Positions 18,695 to 27,493 of a stretch of 64,000 bases of DNA are shown piece after piece (the stretch's first letter is position 1; every line of letters begins with the position of its first letter). The translations under genes and the position numbers were made by a program. Source of the DNA: Herbaspirillum sp. SJZ107 (lineage in GTDB: Bacteria; Pseudomonadota; Gammaproteobacteria; Burkholderiales; Burkholderiaceae_D); assembly GCF_006715485.1 (NCBI RefSeq), contig NZ_VFNH01000002.1, positions 372,001-436,000 on the forward strand, in the 5' to 3' direction. Below the pieces are notes generated by a model. The model did not search any database, had not been told where the DNA came from, and saw nothing but the letters and a program-made list of their open reading frames with translations.

Positions 18695-19684
18695 ATGTAC
18701 GCCCAAATGGTGGAAACCGGCCTCAAGAAAGTGCAGACGGACGCTGACATGAGCGCCGAAGAACAAGCATTCCAGGCCCGTATCGACGCCGGCATCCGCA
18801 TCGAGCCCAAGGACTGGATGCCGGAAGCCTATCGCAAGACCCTGGTGCGCCAGATTTCGCAGCACGCGCACTCGGAAATCGTCGGCCAGCTCCCGGAAGG
18901 GAACTGGGTCACGCGCGCGCCCACGCTGGAGCGCAAGGCGATCCTGCTGGCCAAGATCCAGGACGAAGCCGGCCACGGCCTCTATTTATATAGCGCTGCC
19001 GAAACGCTGGGCGTCTCGCGCGACGAACTGCTCGACGCCCTCCACGCCGGCAAGGCCAAGTATTCGAGCATCTTCAATTACCCGACCCTCACCTGGGCCG
19101 ACATCGGCGCCATCGGCTGGCTGGTCGACGGCTCCGCCATCATCAACCAGATCCCGCTGTGCCGCTGCTCGTACGGCCCGTATGCACGCGCCATGATCCG
19201 CGTCTGCAAGGAAGAATCCTTCCACGCGCGCCAGGGCTACGACATCATGATGAAGCTGGCGCAAGGCACGCCCGAGCAGAAGGCGATGGCCCAGGATGCC
19301 CTCAACCGCTGGTGGTGGCCTTCGCTGATGATGTTCGGCCCGTCCGACGCCGAATCGGTCAACAGCGCGCAGTCGAGCAAGTGGCGCATCAAGCTGTTCT
19401 CCAACGACGAGCTGCGCCAGCGCATGGTCGACCAGACCGTGCCGCAAGCCGAATTCCTCGGCCTGACGATCCCCGATCCGGATCTGACATGGAACGAGGC
19501 ACGCGGCAGCTACGACTTCGGTGCGATCGACTGGGCCGAGTTCAACGACGTCCTGAAGGGCAACGGCCCGTGCAACCGCGAGCGCCTGCGCACGCGCGTC
19601 AAGGCGTGGGACGACGGGGCGTGGTTCCGCGAGGCGCTGGTGGCGCATGCGGACAAGCAGGCGGCCAAGGAAGCCGCCGCATAA
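18695..19684 (+). CDS. paaA: 1,2-phenylacetyl-CoA epoxidase subunit PaaA (catalytic)
   Basis: A 329-residue ferritin-like diiron protein, catalytic subunit of the ring-epoxidising monooxygenase. Helices carry '[18 protein letters not shown]' (ExxH) and '[16 protein letters not shown]' (second ExxH), the expected iron ligands. AGGGGAGA precedes the ATG at 18695. First gene of the operon paaABCDE-GHI-K-Y-Z. A REP-like pair separates it from paaB. Confidence 0.97.
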   Translation: MYAQMVETGLKKVQTDADMSAEEQAFQARIDAGIRIEPKDWMPEAYRKTLVRQISQHAHSEIVGQLPEGNWVTRAPTLERKAILLAKIQDEAGHGLYLYSAAETLGVSRDELLDALHAGKAKYSSIFNYPTLTWADIGAIGWLVDGSAIINQIPLCRCSYGPYARAMIRVCKEESFHARQGYDIMMKLAQGTPEQKAMAQDALNRWWWPSLMMFGPSDAESVNSAQSSKWRIKLFSNDELRQRMVDQTVPQAEFLGLTIPDPDLTWNEARGSYDFGAIDWAEFNDVLKGNGPCNRERLRTRVKAWDDGAWFREALVAHADKQAAKEAAA

Positions 19685-19696
19685 GAATAGCCGACC

Positions 19697-19777
19697 CGTC
19701 GCCCCTGCGAAGGCAGGGGCCCAATTTCTTCGCAGGTCACTTATGCAACTTGGGCCCCTGCCTTCGCAGGGGCGACG
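19697..19777. repeat. REP-like inverted pair between paaA and paaB
   Basis: Two 28-base copies (19697-19724 and 19750-19777) are exact reverse complements and each also forms its own hairpin around GAAG/CTTC. The unit looks like a BIME. It lies in the 137-base paaA-paaB gap inside the operon and shares its core with elements at 4.8, 22.6 and 46.9 kb. Confidence 0.88.
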
Positions 19778-19821
19778 TTGGTATGCGTTACCGATAACGC
19801 ACACAAAACACGGAGACAACA

Positions 19822-20106
19822 ATGAGCAAAGAATGGCCCCTGTGGGAAGTATTCATCCGCAGCCAGCACGGTCTCGCCCATAAACACGTGGGCAGCCTGC
19901 ACGCCCCCGATGCCGCCATGGCGGTCAACAACGCGCGCGACGTCTACACCCGCCGCAACGAAGGCGTCTCGATCTGGGTCGTCAAGGCGGCCGACATCGT
20001 CGCCTCCAGCCCGGCCGACAAGGATGCGCTGTTCGAGCCGTCCAACAGCAAGGTCTACCGCCACCCGACCTTCTTCCCGATGCCGGAAGAAGTCAAAAAC
20101 CTGTGA
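19822..20106 (+). CDS. paaB: 1,2-phenylacetyl-CoA epoxidase subunit PaaB
   Basis: A 94-residue small subunit of the phenylacetyl-CoA epoxidase; it begins 'EWPLWEVFIRSQHGLAHKHV' as in the family, and is thought to bridge or regulate the PaaAC heterodimers. It is preceded by GGAGA and its stop is overlapped by a GTG that could start paaC. Confidence 0.96.
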   Translation: MSKEWPLWEVFIRSQHGLAHKHVGSLHAPDAAMAVNNARDVYTRRNEGVSIWVVKAADIVASSPADKDALFEPSNSKVYRHPTFFPMPEEVKNL

Positions 20107-20126
20107 GGTCTGCAGTGGGATCGACC

Positions 20127-20888
20127 ATGGACGCTCATCAAGCGAAGTTTGAATATCTGCTGCGCCAGGGCGACAACGCCCTGATCCTGTCCCAGCAACT
20201 GTCCCAACTGTGCGGCAAGGGACCGGCGCTGGAAGAAGACATGGCGCTGACCAACGTCGCCCTCGACCTGCTCGGGCAAACGCGCATGTGGCTCGGCTAT
20301 GCCGCCGAGATCGAAGGGCAGGGCCGCGACGAGGATCGCCTGGCCTACCTGCGCGACGTGCGCGCCTTCCGCAACTGCCTGCTGCTTGAGCAGCCGAACG
20401 GCGACTATGCGATGGTCATGGTGCGCCAGTTCTTCTTCGACACCTGGCACTACTTCCTGATGCGCGGCCTGCTCGCATCGAGCGACCCGCGCATCGCCGG
20501 GATCGCCGAAAAGTCGATCAAGGAAGTGACTTACCACCTGCGCCGCAGCGGCGACCTGGTGGTGCGCCTGGGCGACGGCACCGAGCTCAGCCATGCCAAG
20601 ATGCAAGCCGCCGTCGACGAACTGTGGACGTATACCGGCGAGATGTTCCTCTACGACGAGGTCGACCGGGCGATGGTGGCCCAAGGTGTCGCACCGGCGC
20701 CGGAAGCGCTGCGCGCGGCCTTCCTGCAGCATGTGGCCGAGGTGTTCGACGAAGCGACCTTGCGCATGCCGGCGCCGGATGCCTACATGCAGCGCGGCGG
20801 CAAGCAGGGCCGGCACGGCGAGCGGCTCGGCTACATCCTGGCCGAGATGCAGTTCCTGCAGCGTGCCTATCCGGGCGCGGAATGGTAG
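20127..20888 (+). CDS. paaC: 1,2-phenylacetyl-CoA epoxidase subunit PaaC (structural)
   Basis: A 253-residue ferritin-like helical protein that pairs with PaaA but lacks a working diiron site. Typical text includes 'LRQGDNALILSQQLSQLCG' and 'GDYAMVMVRQFFFDTWHYF'. I chose the ATG at 20127, with GTGGGA ahead; a GTG at 20103 overlapping the paaB stop would add eight residues and could reflect translational coupling. Confidence 0.95.
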   Translation: MDAHQAKFEYLLRQGDNALILSQQLSQLCGKGPALEEDMALTNVALDLLGQTRMWLGYAAEIEGQGRDEDRLAYLRDVRAFRNCLLLEQPNGDYAMVMVRQFFFDTWHYFLMRGLLASSDPRIAGIAEKSIKEVTYHLRRSGDLVVRLGDGTELSHAKMQAAVDELWTYTGEMFLYDEVDRAMVAQGVAPAPEALRAAFLQHVAEVFDEATLRMPAPDAYMQRGGKQGRHGERLGYILAEMQFLQRAYPGAEW

Positions 20889-21421
20889 AGGTGATGAGCG
20901 TGGACACACCGCCGGTCGCCATCGAGCAGGTCTGGGCCTGGCTCGCCGATGTTCCCGATCCCGAGATCCCGGTGATCTCGGTGGTGGATCTCGGCATCGT
21001 GCGCGACGTCGGCATCGACGACAGCGGTGCCTGCGTGGTGACGATCACCCCGACCTATTCCGGCTGCCCGGCGATGCAGGTGATTGCCGAAGACGTCGAA
21101 GCCGCCTTGCGCGCACGCGGCCTGGCCCGCGTGCGCATCGCCACCCAGTTGTCGCCGGCCTGGACCACCGACTGGATGAGCGCCGCCGGCAAGGCTGCGC
21201 TGAGCGGCTACGGCATCGCGCCCCCCAGGCAGCAGGTGATCGACATCAGCGCGCTGTCAAAGGGTGTCAAGCGCCATGCGATCCAGCAGCCGCAGGTCGA
21301 TTGCCCGCACTGCGGCTCCAGCCACACCCGCCTCACCAGCCAGTTCGGCTCGACCCCGTGCAAGGCGCTGTACCAGTGCCTCGACTGCCGCGAGCCTTTC
21401 GACTATTTCAAGTGTCACTGA
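20882..21421 (+). CDS. paaD: phenylacetate-CoA oxygenase accessory protein PaaD (PaaJ-type)
   Basis: About 179 residues: an N-terminal MIP18/DUF59 domain ('DPEIPVISVVDLGIVRDV', 'PTYSGCPAMQVIAEDVE') and a C-terminal zinc-ribbon-like part with 'CPHCGSSHT' and 'CLDCREPF'. PaaD is needed for iron-sulfur cluster assembly of the epoxidase system, probably on PaaE. The ATG at 20882 overlaps the paaC stop; a second ATG at 20894 is an alternative. Confidence 0.92.
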   Translation: MVEVMSVDTPPVAIEQVWAWLADVPDPEIPVISVVDLGIVRDVGIDDSGACVVTITPTYSGCPAMQVIAEDVEAALRARGLARVRIATQLSPAWTTDWMSAAGKAALSGYGIAPPRQQVIDISALSKGVKRHAIQQPQVDCPHCGSSHTRLTSQFGSTPCKALYQCLDCREPFDYFKCH

Positions 21422-21422
21422 C

Positions 21423-22502
21423 ATGAGCACATTCCATCCCCTGACCGTGGCCCAGGTCAAGCATGAAACGCGCGACGCGATCGCCGTCACCTTCGCCGTG
21501 CCGCCGCAGCTGAAAGAGACCTTCCAATACCGCCAGGGCCAGCACCTGACCCTGCGCACGATGATCGGCAGCGAGGAAGTGCGCCGTTCGTATTCGATCT
21601 GCGCCGCGGTGCAGGACGACCAGCTGCGGGTGGCGATCAAGCGCGTGGCCGGCGGCCTGTTCTCGACCTGGGCCAACCAGGCCCTGAAGCCGGGCATGAC
21701 GCTGGACGTGATGCCGCCCGAAGGCCGCTTCAACCTGCCGCTGGAACCGGAGAGCCGCCGCCACTACCTCGCGTTTGCCGCCGGCAGCGGCATCACGCCG
21801 ATCCTGTCGATCGTCAAGACCACGCTGCTGGCCGAGCCGCACAGCCGCTTTACCATCCTGTACGGCAACCGCGCCTCGTCCTCGGTGATTTTCCGCGACG
21901 AGCTGGCCGAGCTGAAGGATAGTTATATGGAGCGGCTCAACCTGGTCTACGTGATGAGCCGCGAGCAGCAGGACATCGAGCTGTTCAACGGCCGCATCAC
22001 CCAGGACAAGTGCCGCCAGCTGTTCCAGCGCTGGCTGCGCGTCGAAGACGTCGACTACGCCTTCGTCTGCGGCCCGGAAGACATGATGCACGGCGTCTCC
22101 AACGCACTGCAGGAAGCCGGCATGCCGAAGGAGCGCATCCGCATCGAACTGTTCGCCGCCGCTGCCGCCGGCGCGGTGCGCGAGCCGCGCACCCATTACG
22201 GCGCCGGCACGGCCCACCTGACCGAAGTCACCGTGATCATGGACGGCAGCCACGCCAGCTTCACGATGGACAAGGACAAGGAATCCCTGCTCGACGCCGG
22301 CCTGCGCGCCGGGATCGACATGCGCTATTCCTGCAAGGGCGGCGTGTGCTCGACCTGCCGCTGCAAGGTGGTGGAGGGGACGGTGGACATGGACGTCAAC
22401 TACGCGCTCGAGGATTACGAAGTGGCGCGCGGGTTCGTGCTCAGCTGCCAGAGTTTCCCGGTGACGGACAAGGTGGTGGTCGATTTCGATGTGGCGGAGT
22501 GA
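21423..22502 (+). CDS. paaE: 1,2-phenylacetyl-CoA epoxidase reductase PaaE
   Basis: A 359-residue NAD(P)H reductase of the ferredoxin-NADP reductase type: FAD domain with 'RRSYSIC', NAD domain with 'AAGSGITPILSIVK', and a C-terminal plant-type 2Fe-2S domain with 'CKGGVCSTCRCKV' and a distal Cys in 'FVLSCQSFP'. It delivers electrons to PaaA. The ATG at 21423 follows the paaD stop by one base. Confidence 0.96.
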   Translation: MSTFHPLTVAQVKHETRDAIAVTFAVPPQLKETFQYRQGQHLTLRTMIGSEEVRRSYSICAAVQDDQLRVAIKRVAGGLFSTWANQALKPGMTLDVMPPEGRFNLPLEPESRRHYLAFAAGSGITPILSIVKTTLLAEPHSRFTILYGNRASSSVIFRDELAELKDSYMERLNLVYVMSREQQDIELFNGRITQDKCRQLFQRWLRVEDVDYAFVCGPEDMMHGVSNALQEAGMPKERIRIELFAAAAAGAVREPRTHYGAGTAHLTEVTVIMDGSHASFTMDKDKESLLDAGLRAGIDMRYSCKGGVCSTCRCKVVEGTVDMDVNYALEDYEVARGFVLSCQSFPVTDKVVVDFDVAE

Positions 22503-22538
22503 GCGAACATATCACTACTAATACCGTTAGCTGTAGCA

Positions 22539-22637
22539 CGTCATCCCCGCGCAGGCGGGATAGCTGCGCTATCCCTCCAAGTTGCACGCGTTGCGACAGC
22601 TCGAGCAACTTGGGCCCCCGCCTTCGCGGGGGCGACG
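22539..22637. repeat. REP-like inverted pair between paaE and paaG
   Basis: A diverged left copy (from 22539) and a well-kept right copy (22610-22637) face each other, with a smaller hairpin (GGGATAGC/GCTATCCC) in between. Same family as the paaA-paaB pair, filling most of a 198-base operon gap. Confidence 0.8.
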
Positions 22638-22700
22638 AGCAAACAAAAAAATAATCGCAGCGTCTAACCGAAAAAAGACGTCACCAGAGGAGACACTCTC

Positions 22701-23492
22701 ATGACCTACGAAACCATCCAGTTCAACATCGACAAGGGCATCGCCGTCCTCACCCTCAACCGCCCCGACCGCCTGAACAGTTTTACCCAGGCCATGCACC
22801 GCGAAGTGCGCGCCGCACTCGACCAGGTGCAGGCCGACAAGACCGTCCGCGTGCTGCTGCTGACCGGGGCCGGGCGCGGCTTTTGCGCCGGCCAGGACCT
22901 GAACGACCGCGCGGTCGAGCCGGGGGCGCCGGGCGTCGACCTCGGCGAATCCGTCGAAAAATACTACGCCCCGCTGGTCATGACCCTGCGCACGCTGCCG
23001 ATGCCGGTGATCTGCGCCGTCAACGGCGTGGCTGCCGGCGCCGGTGCCAACCTGGCGCTGGCCTGCGACATCGTGCTGGCGGCGAAGTCCGCCAGCTTCA
23101 TCGAAGCCTTCAGCAAGCTGGGCCTGATCCCCGACACCGGCGGCACCTGGGCCTTGCCACGCCTGATCGGGCCGGCGCGCTCGATGGGCCTGGCCATGCT
23201 GGGCGAGCGCCTGCCGGCGGAAAAGGCCGAGGAATGGGGCCTGATCTGGCGCTGCGTCCCCGACGATGCGCTGATGCTGGAAGCGATGGCCATGGCCGAG
23301 CACTTCGCCGCCGCGCCCACGAAAGGCCTGGCCTATACCAAGAAGGCCATGCTGGTCAGCTCGACCAACACGCTCGAGCAGCAGCTGGCGCTGGAAGCGT
23401 CGATGATGCGCGAGCTGGGCTACAGCCACGACTACCGCGAAGGCGTGGCCGCCTTCATCGACAAGCGCCAGCCGCAATTCAGGGGAGAGTGA
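22701..23492 (+). CDS. paaG: 2-(1,2-epoxy-1,2-dihydrophenyl)acetyl-CoA isomerase PaaG
   Basis: A 263-residue crotonase-fold enzyme that converts the epoxide to oxepin-CoA. Visible are 'GAGRGFCAGQDLNDR' (oxyanion loop), 'GVAAGAGANLALACDIV' and 'FSKLGLIPDTGGTW', where Asp acts in this family. GAGGAGA precedes the ATG. It starts the second block of the operon after the REP-like pair. PaaF-type hydratases look similar, but the 'GQDLNDR' and 'PDTGGTW' motifs favour PaaG. Confidence 0.94.
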   Translation: MTYETIQFNIDKGIAVLTLNRPDRLNSFTQAMHREVRAALDQVQADKTVRVLLLTGAGRGFCAGQDLNDRAVEPGAPGVDLGESVEKYYAPLVMTLRTLPMPVICAVNGVAAGAGANLALACDIVLAAKSASFIEAFSKLGLIPDTGGTWALPRLIGPARSMGLAMLGERLPAEKAEEWGLIWRCVPDDALMLEAMAMAEHFAAAPTKGLAYTKKAMLVSSTNTLEQQLALEASMMRELGYSHDYREGVAAFIDKRQPQFRGE

Positions 23493-23494
23493 TC

Positions 23495-25087
23495 ATGGCC
23501 CAGGCACTGGATAAAAGCGGCATCGTCGGCGTGGCCGGCAGCGGCGCCATGGGCGCCGGCATCGCCCAGGTGGCGGCCGTCGCCGGGCACACGGTGCGCC
23601 TGTTCGACGCCCGCCCGGACGCGGTCGCCAAGGCGATCGCCGACATCGGCACAGTATTCGCGAAGCTGGTCGAGAAAGGCCGCATGGGCGCCACGGAGGC
23701 CGATCTTGCGCGCGAGCGCCTGCAGCCGGCCGCTTCGCTGCAGGATTTCAAGGATGCCGCGCTGGTGGTCGAAGCGGTGGTCGAAGACCTGGAAGTCAAG
23801 CGCACGCTGTTCCGGCAGCTGGAAGGCATCGTCGGCGACAACTGCATTCTCGCCACCAACACCTCGTCGATCTCGGTAACGGCGATCGCCGCCCCGCTGG
23901 CGCGCCCCGAACGCCTGGTCGGCATGCATTTCTTCAATCCGGTGCCGTTGATGGCGCTGGTCGAAGTCATCAGCGGCGTCGCCACCGCCAAGGACGTCGC
24001 CGCCACCGTGGCCGCCACCGCCGCCGGCTGGGGCAAGCAGCCGGTGCACGCGACGTCCACGCCCGGCTTCATCGTCAACCGCGTGGCGCGGCCGTTCTAT
24101 GCCGAGGCGCTGCGCCTGCTGGGCGAACAGGCCGGTGACCCGGCCACGCTGGACGCCGTGATGCGCGATGCCGGCGGCTTTCGCATGGGACCGTTCGAAC
24201 TGATGGACCTGATCGGGCACGACGTGAATTTTTCTGTCACCCAGTCGGTGTTCAATGCCTATTTCAACGACCCGCGCTTCACGCCTTCGGTGCTGCAGCA
24301 GGAGCTGGTGAATGCGGGCTTCCTCGGCCGCAAATCCGGACGCGGCTTCTATCGTTACGGCGACGAGGCACCGCGTATCGAAGCGAAAACCGAACCGCTG
24401 GCGCAGCGGCCGCAAACGGTGCGCGTCACCCGCGTGCGCCAGTTCCACGAACCGGTGTTCGACGCGCTGCACGATGTGGTCAACGCGCGCCTGGCGGCGG
24501 CCGGCGTCGCGGTCAGCCATCCCGGCCTGCTCGATGGTGTCGAGGGCCGCGAGGCACCGGCCTTCCACGTCCATGGCGCCAGCATCTTCCTGACCGACGG
24601 CCGCAGCGCCACCCAGCGCGCCTTCGACGACGGCGTCCCGGACACCATCCTGTTCGACCTGATGCTCGACCCGACCAAGGCCACGCGCATCGCGCTGGCC
24701 CGCGCCGACCAGTGCAGCGAGGCCGCGTGGCAGGCGGCAGTCGGCCTGTTCCAGGCGGCCGGTTTTGCGGTCACGCGCCTGGACGACGTGCCCGGCATGG
24801 CGGTGATGCGCACGGTCGCGATGCTGACCAACGAGGCCGCTGATGCCGTCAACCAGGGCGTGTGCAGCGCCCAGGCGGTGGACCTCGCGATGCAGAAGGG
24901 CGTCAATTATCCGTGCGGTCCGCTGGCCTGGGCCGGCCAGATCGGCCTGCAGCACGTCGTGGCGGTGCTGGCCAACCTGGCGGCGATCTATGGCGAGGAC
25001 CGCTACCGCGTGTCGCCGCTGCTGCGCCGCAAGCTGTATGCCCATCCGGAGGGGGCACTCTCAGTTGCTCGATTCTATGCAGCTTGA
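23495..25087 (+). CDS. paaH: 3-hydroxyacyl-CoA dehydrogenase PaaH
   Basis: A 530-residue NAD-dependent dehydrogenase for 3-hydroxyadipyl-CoA. 'GVAGSGAMGAGIAQVAAVAG' is the Rossmann start, 'NTSSISVTAIA' and 'GMHFFNPVPLM' are family blocks; two 3HCDH C-terminal domains follow (about residues 190-285 and 435-525), as in the long PaaH type. The ATG at 23495 follows AGGGGAGAG, two bases after the paaG stop. Confidence 0.95.
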   Translation: MAQALDKSGIVGVAGSGAMGAGIAQVAAVAGHTVRLFDARPDAVAKAIADIGTVFAKLVEKGRMGATEADLARERLQPAASLQDFKDAALVVEAVVEDLEVKRTLFRQLEGIVGDNCILATNTSSISVTAIAAPLARPERLVGMHFFNPVPLMALVEVISGVATAKDVAATVAATAAGWGKQPVHATSTPGFIVNRVARPFYAEALRLLGEQAGDPATLDAVMRDAGGFRMGPFELMDLIGHDVNFSVTQSVFNAYFNDPRFTPSVLQQELVNAGFLGRKSGRGFYRYGDEAPRIEAKTEPLAQRPQTVRVTRVRQFHEPVFDALHDVVNARLAAAGVAVSHPGLLDGVEGREAPAFHVHGASIFLTDGRSATQRAFDDGVPDTILFDLMLDPTKATRIALARADQCSEAAWQAAVGLFQAAGFAVTRLDDVPGMAVMRTVAMLTNEAADAVNQGVCSAQAVDLAMQKGVNYPCGPLAWAGQIGLQHVVAVLANLAAIYGEDRYRVSPLLRRKLYAHPEGALSVARFYAA

Positions 25088-25541
25088 CTCGATGAACGAC
25101 CTGCAGGCACTGGCCGAACTGGCCGGCAAGACCATGTACGAGCGCGATCCGGCCAGCCAGGCACTGGGCATGAGGCTGGACGCGATCCGGCCCGGCTACG
25201 CGCGCATGTCGATGCCGGTGCGCGCCGACATGCTGAACGGCCACGGCACCTGCCACGGCGGCTACATCTTCATGCTGGCCGACAGCGCGTTCGCCTTTGC
25301 CTGCAATTCGCATAATTTCAACACGGTCGGCGCCGGCTGCACGATCGACTACCTCTCTCCCGGCCGCGAAGGCGACGTGCTGGTGGCCGAAGCGGTCGAG
25401 CAGGCGCTGTCCGGCAAGACCGGCGTCTACGACATCGTGGTCAGCAACCAGGAAGGGCGCAAGCTGGCGCTGTTCCGCGGCAAATCGCACCGCGTGGGCG
25501 GCATGGTGGCCGACCTCGGCACGCATGGCGGCACGGAATAA
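25077..25541 (+). CDS. paaI: hydroxyphenylacetyl-CoA thioesterase PaaI
   Basis: About 154 residues, single hotdog domain. 'LNGHGTCHGGYIFMLADSAF' holds the active-site Asn/Gly/Asp region of the PaaI group, which hydrolyses dead-end ring-hydroxylated or stalled CoA esters. The start overlaps the paaH end by 11 bases; an ATG at 25092 is an alternative, and neither has a strong Shine-Dalgarno. Confidence 0.93.
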   Translation: MQLDSMNDLQALAELAGKTMYERDPASQALGMRLDAIRPGYARMSMPVRADMLNGHGTCHGGYIFMLADSAFAFACNSHNFNTVGAGCTIDYLSPGREGDVLVAEAVEQALSGKTGVYDIVVSNQEGRKLALFRGKSHRVGGMVADLGTHGGTE

Positions 25542-25555
25542 AAGGAGACTGAAAG

Positions 25556-26869
25556 ATGGTGCAACGTACACCGCACACCGGCGAACTGGAACCGATCGAG
25601 CGCGCCAGCCGCGACGAATTGCAGGCCCTGCAACTGGAACGCCTGAAGTGGAGCCTGAAGCACGCCTACGATAACGTGCCGCACTACCGCCGCGCCTTCG
25701 ACGAGGCCGGCGTGCATCCCGACGACTTGAGGTCGCTGGGCGACCTGGCGAAATTCCCGTTCACCGACAAGAAGACGCTGCGCGACAACTACCCGTTCGG
25801 CCTGTTTGCGGTGCCGCGTGAACAGGTGGTGCGCGTGCACGCGTCGAGCGGCACCACCGGCAAGCCGACCGTGGTCGGCTATACCCAGAACGACATCGAT
25901 ACCTGGGCGAACGTGGTGGCGCGCTCGATCCGCGCCGCCGGCGGGCGCCGCGGCGACATGGTCCACGTCGCCTACGGCTACGGCCTGTTCACCGGCGGCC
26001 TCGGCGCCCACTACGGCGCCGAGCGCCTGGGCTGTACCGTGATCCCGATGTCGGGCGGCCAGACCGAGAAGCAGGTGCAGCTGATCCAGGATTTCAAGCC
26101 CGCGATCATCATGGTCACGCCCTCCTACATGCTGAACATCGTCGAGGAATTCCAGCGCCAGGGAATCGATCCGGCCAAGTCTTCGCTGCAGGTCGGCATC
26201 TTCGGCGCCGAACCCTGGACCGATGCGCTGCGCAGGGAGATCGAAGCGCGTGCCGGCATCGATGCGGTCGACATCTACGGCCTGTCCGAAGTGATGGGGC
26301 CGGGCGTGGCCAGCGAGTGCATCGAGAGCAAGGATGGCCCGGTCATCTGGGAAGACCATTTTTATCCGGAGATCATCGACCCCGACACCGGCGAAGTGCT
26401 GCCGGACGGCGCCGAGGGGGAGCTGGTGTTCACCTCGCTGACCAAGGAAGCGCTGCCCATCATCCGCTACCGCACGCGCGACCTGACGCGCCTGCTGCCG
26501 CCGACGGCGCGTGCGATGCGGCGCATGGGCCGCATCAACGGCCGCTCGGACGACATGCTGATCATCCGCGGCGTCAACGTGTTCCCGAGCCAGGTCGAGG
26601 AACTGATCCTCGGCATGCCGGCGCTGGCGCCGCACTACCAGCTGGTGGTCACGCGCGACGGCCATCTCGACGCCCTCGAAGTCCACTGCGAACTGCGCGA
26701 AGGCGAGGTGCCGATGGACCTGGCCGACGCCGTCGGACGCGACCTGCAGCACCGCATCAAGACCCATATCGGCGTGACCACGAACGTCAAGCTGCTGCCG
26801 GCGCAGGGCATCGAACGTTCCCTGACCGGCAAGGCGCGGCGCGTGCTCGACAAGCGCCCGAAACAATGA
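25556..26869 (+). CDS. paaK: phenylacetate-CoA ligase PaaK
   Basis: A 437-residue ANL-superfamily adenylate-forming enzyme that commits phenylacetate to the pathway. P-loop-like '[16 protein letters not shown]', '[13 protein letters not shown]', '[10 protein letters not shown]' and the C-terminal hinge/lysine region '[18 protein letters not shown]' are all present. AAGGAGA precedes the ATG. Confidence 0.97.
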   Translation: MVQRTPHTGELEPIERASRDELQALQLERLKWSLKHAYDNVPHYRRAFDEAGVHPDDLRSLGDLAKFPFTDKKTLRDNYPFGLFAVPREQVVRVHASSGTTGKPTVVGYTQNDIDTWANVVARSIRAAGGRRGDMVHVAYGYGLFTGGLGAHYGAERLGCTVIPMSGGQTEKQVQLIQDFKPAIIMVTPSYMLNIVEEFQRQGIDPAKSSLQVGIFGAEPWTDALRREIEARAGIDAVDIYGLSEVMGPGVASECIESKDGPVIWEDHFYPEIIDPDTGEVLPDGAEGELVFTSLTKEALPIIRYRTRDLTRLLPPTARAMRRMGRINGRSDDMLIIRGVNVFPSQVEELILGMPALAPHYQLVVTRDGHLDALEVHCELREGEVPMDLADAVGRDLQHRIKTHIGVTTNVKLLPAQGIERSLTGKARRVLDKRPKQ

Positions 26870-26883
26870 GGGACCGAGAGACG

Positions 26884-27477
26884 ATGGTAAAAGTCTACGA
26901 AATCGACGGCCTGCGTCCGGTGATCCACCCGAGCGCCTACGTGCATCCCACCGCGGTGCTGATCGGCGACGTGATCGTCGGTGCGCGCTGCTACGTTGGC
27001 CCGCTGGCTTCGCTGCGCGGCGACTTCGGCCGCCTGGTCCTGGAAGAGGGCGCCAACGTGCAGGACACCTGCGTGATGCACGGTTTTCCCGAAGACGACA
27101 CCGTGGTCGAGGTGGATGGCCACATCGGCCATGGCGCCGTGCTGCACGGCTGCCGCGTCGGGCGCAATGCGATGGTCGGCATGAATGCGGTGGTGATGGA
27201 CAAGGCCGTGGTCGGTGCCGAATCCATCGTCGGCGCGGCGGCCTTCGTCAAGGCCGGCATGCTGATCCCGCCGCGCAGCCTGGTGCTGGGTGCCCCGGCG
27301 CGCGTGATGCGCGCGGTGACGGACGAGGAGCTGGCGTGGAAGAGTTACGGGACGCGGCAATACCACGACCTGAACCTGCGCTCGATGCAGACGATGCGCG
27401 AGGTGGAGGCCTTCACCGAGGTGGAAGAAGGCCGGCGGCGCCTGGTGTTCGACGAGCCGCATCGGCCTAAAAAATAA
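26884..27477 (+). CDS. paaY: PaaY, gamma-carbonic anhydrase-like hexapeptide-repeat protein
   Basis: A 197-residue left-handed beta-helix protein with hexapeptide repeats ('[20 protein letters not shown]', '[16 protein letters not shown]') and the three histidine positions of gamma-carbonic anhydrases ('DTCVMHGF', '[10 protein letters not shown]'). In pseudomonads PaaY is a thioesterase that helps PaaI against oxepin-derived dead-end products. The start is set at 26884; an ATG at 26866 overlapping the paaK stop (ATGA) is possible. Confidence 0.9.
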   Translation: MVKVYEIDGLRPVIHPSAYVHPTAVLIGDVIVGARCYVGPLASLRGDFGRLVLEEGANVQDTCVMHGFPEDDTVVEVDGHIGHGAVLHGCRVGRNAMVGMNAVVMDKAVVGAESIVGAAAFVKAGMLIPPRSLVLGAPARVMRAVTDEELAWKSYGTRQYHDLNLRSMQTMREVEAFTEVEEGRRRLVFDEPHRPKK

Positions 27478-27493
27478 CTGGAGGAGACAAAAC

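Noticed and set aside
19697..19777. Inverted pair as a transcription terminator or CRISPR-like repeat
   Set aside because: There is no T-tract and no spacer series; copies at several other loci show that it is a dispersed REP-like family.
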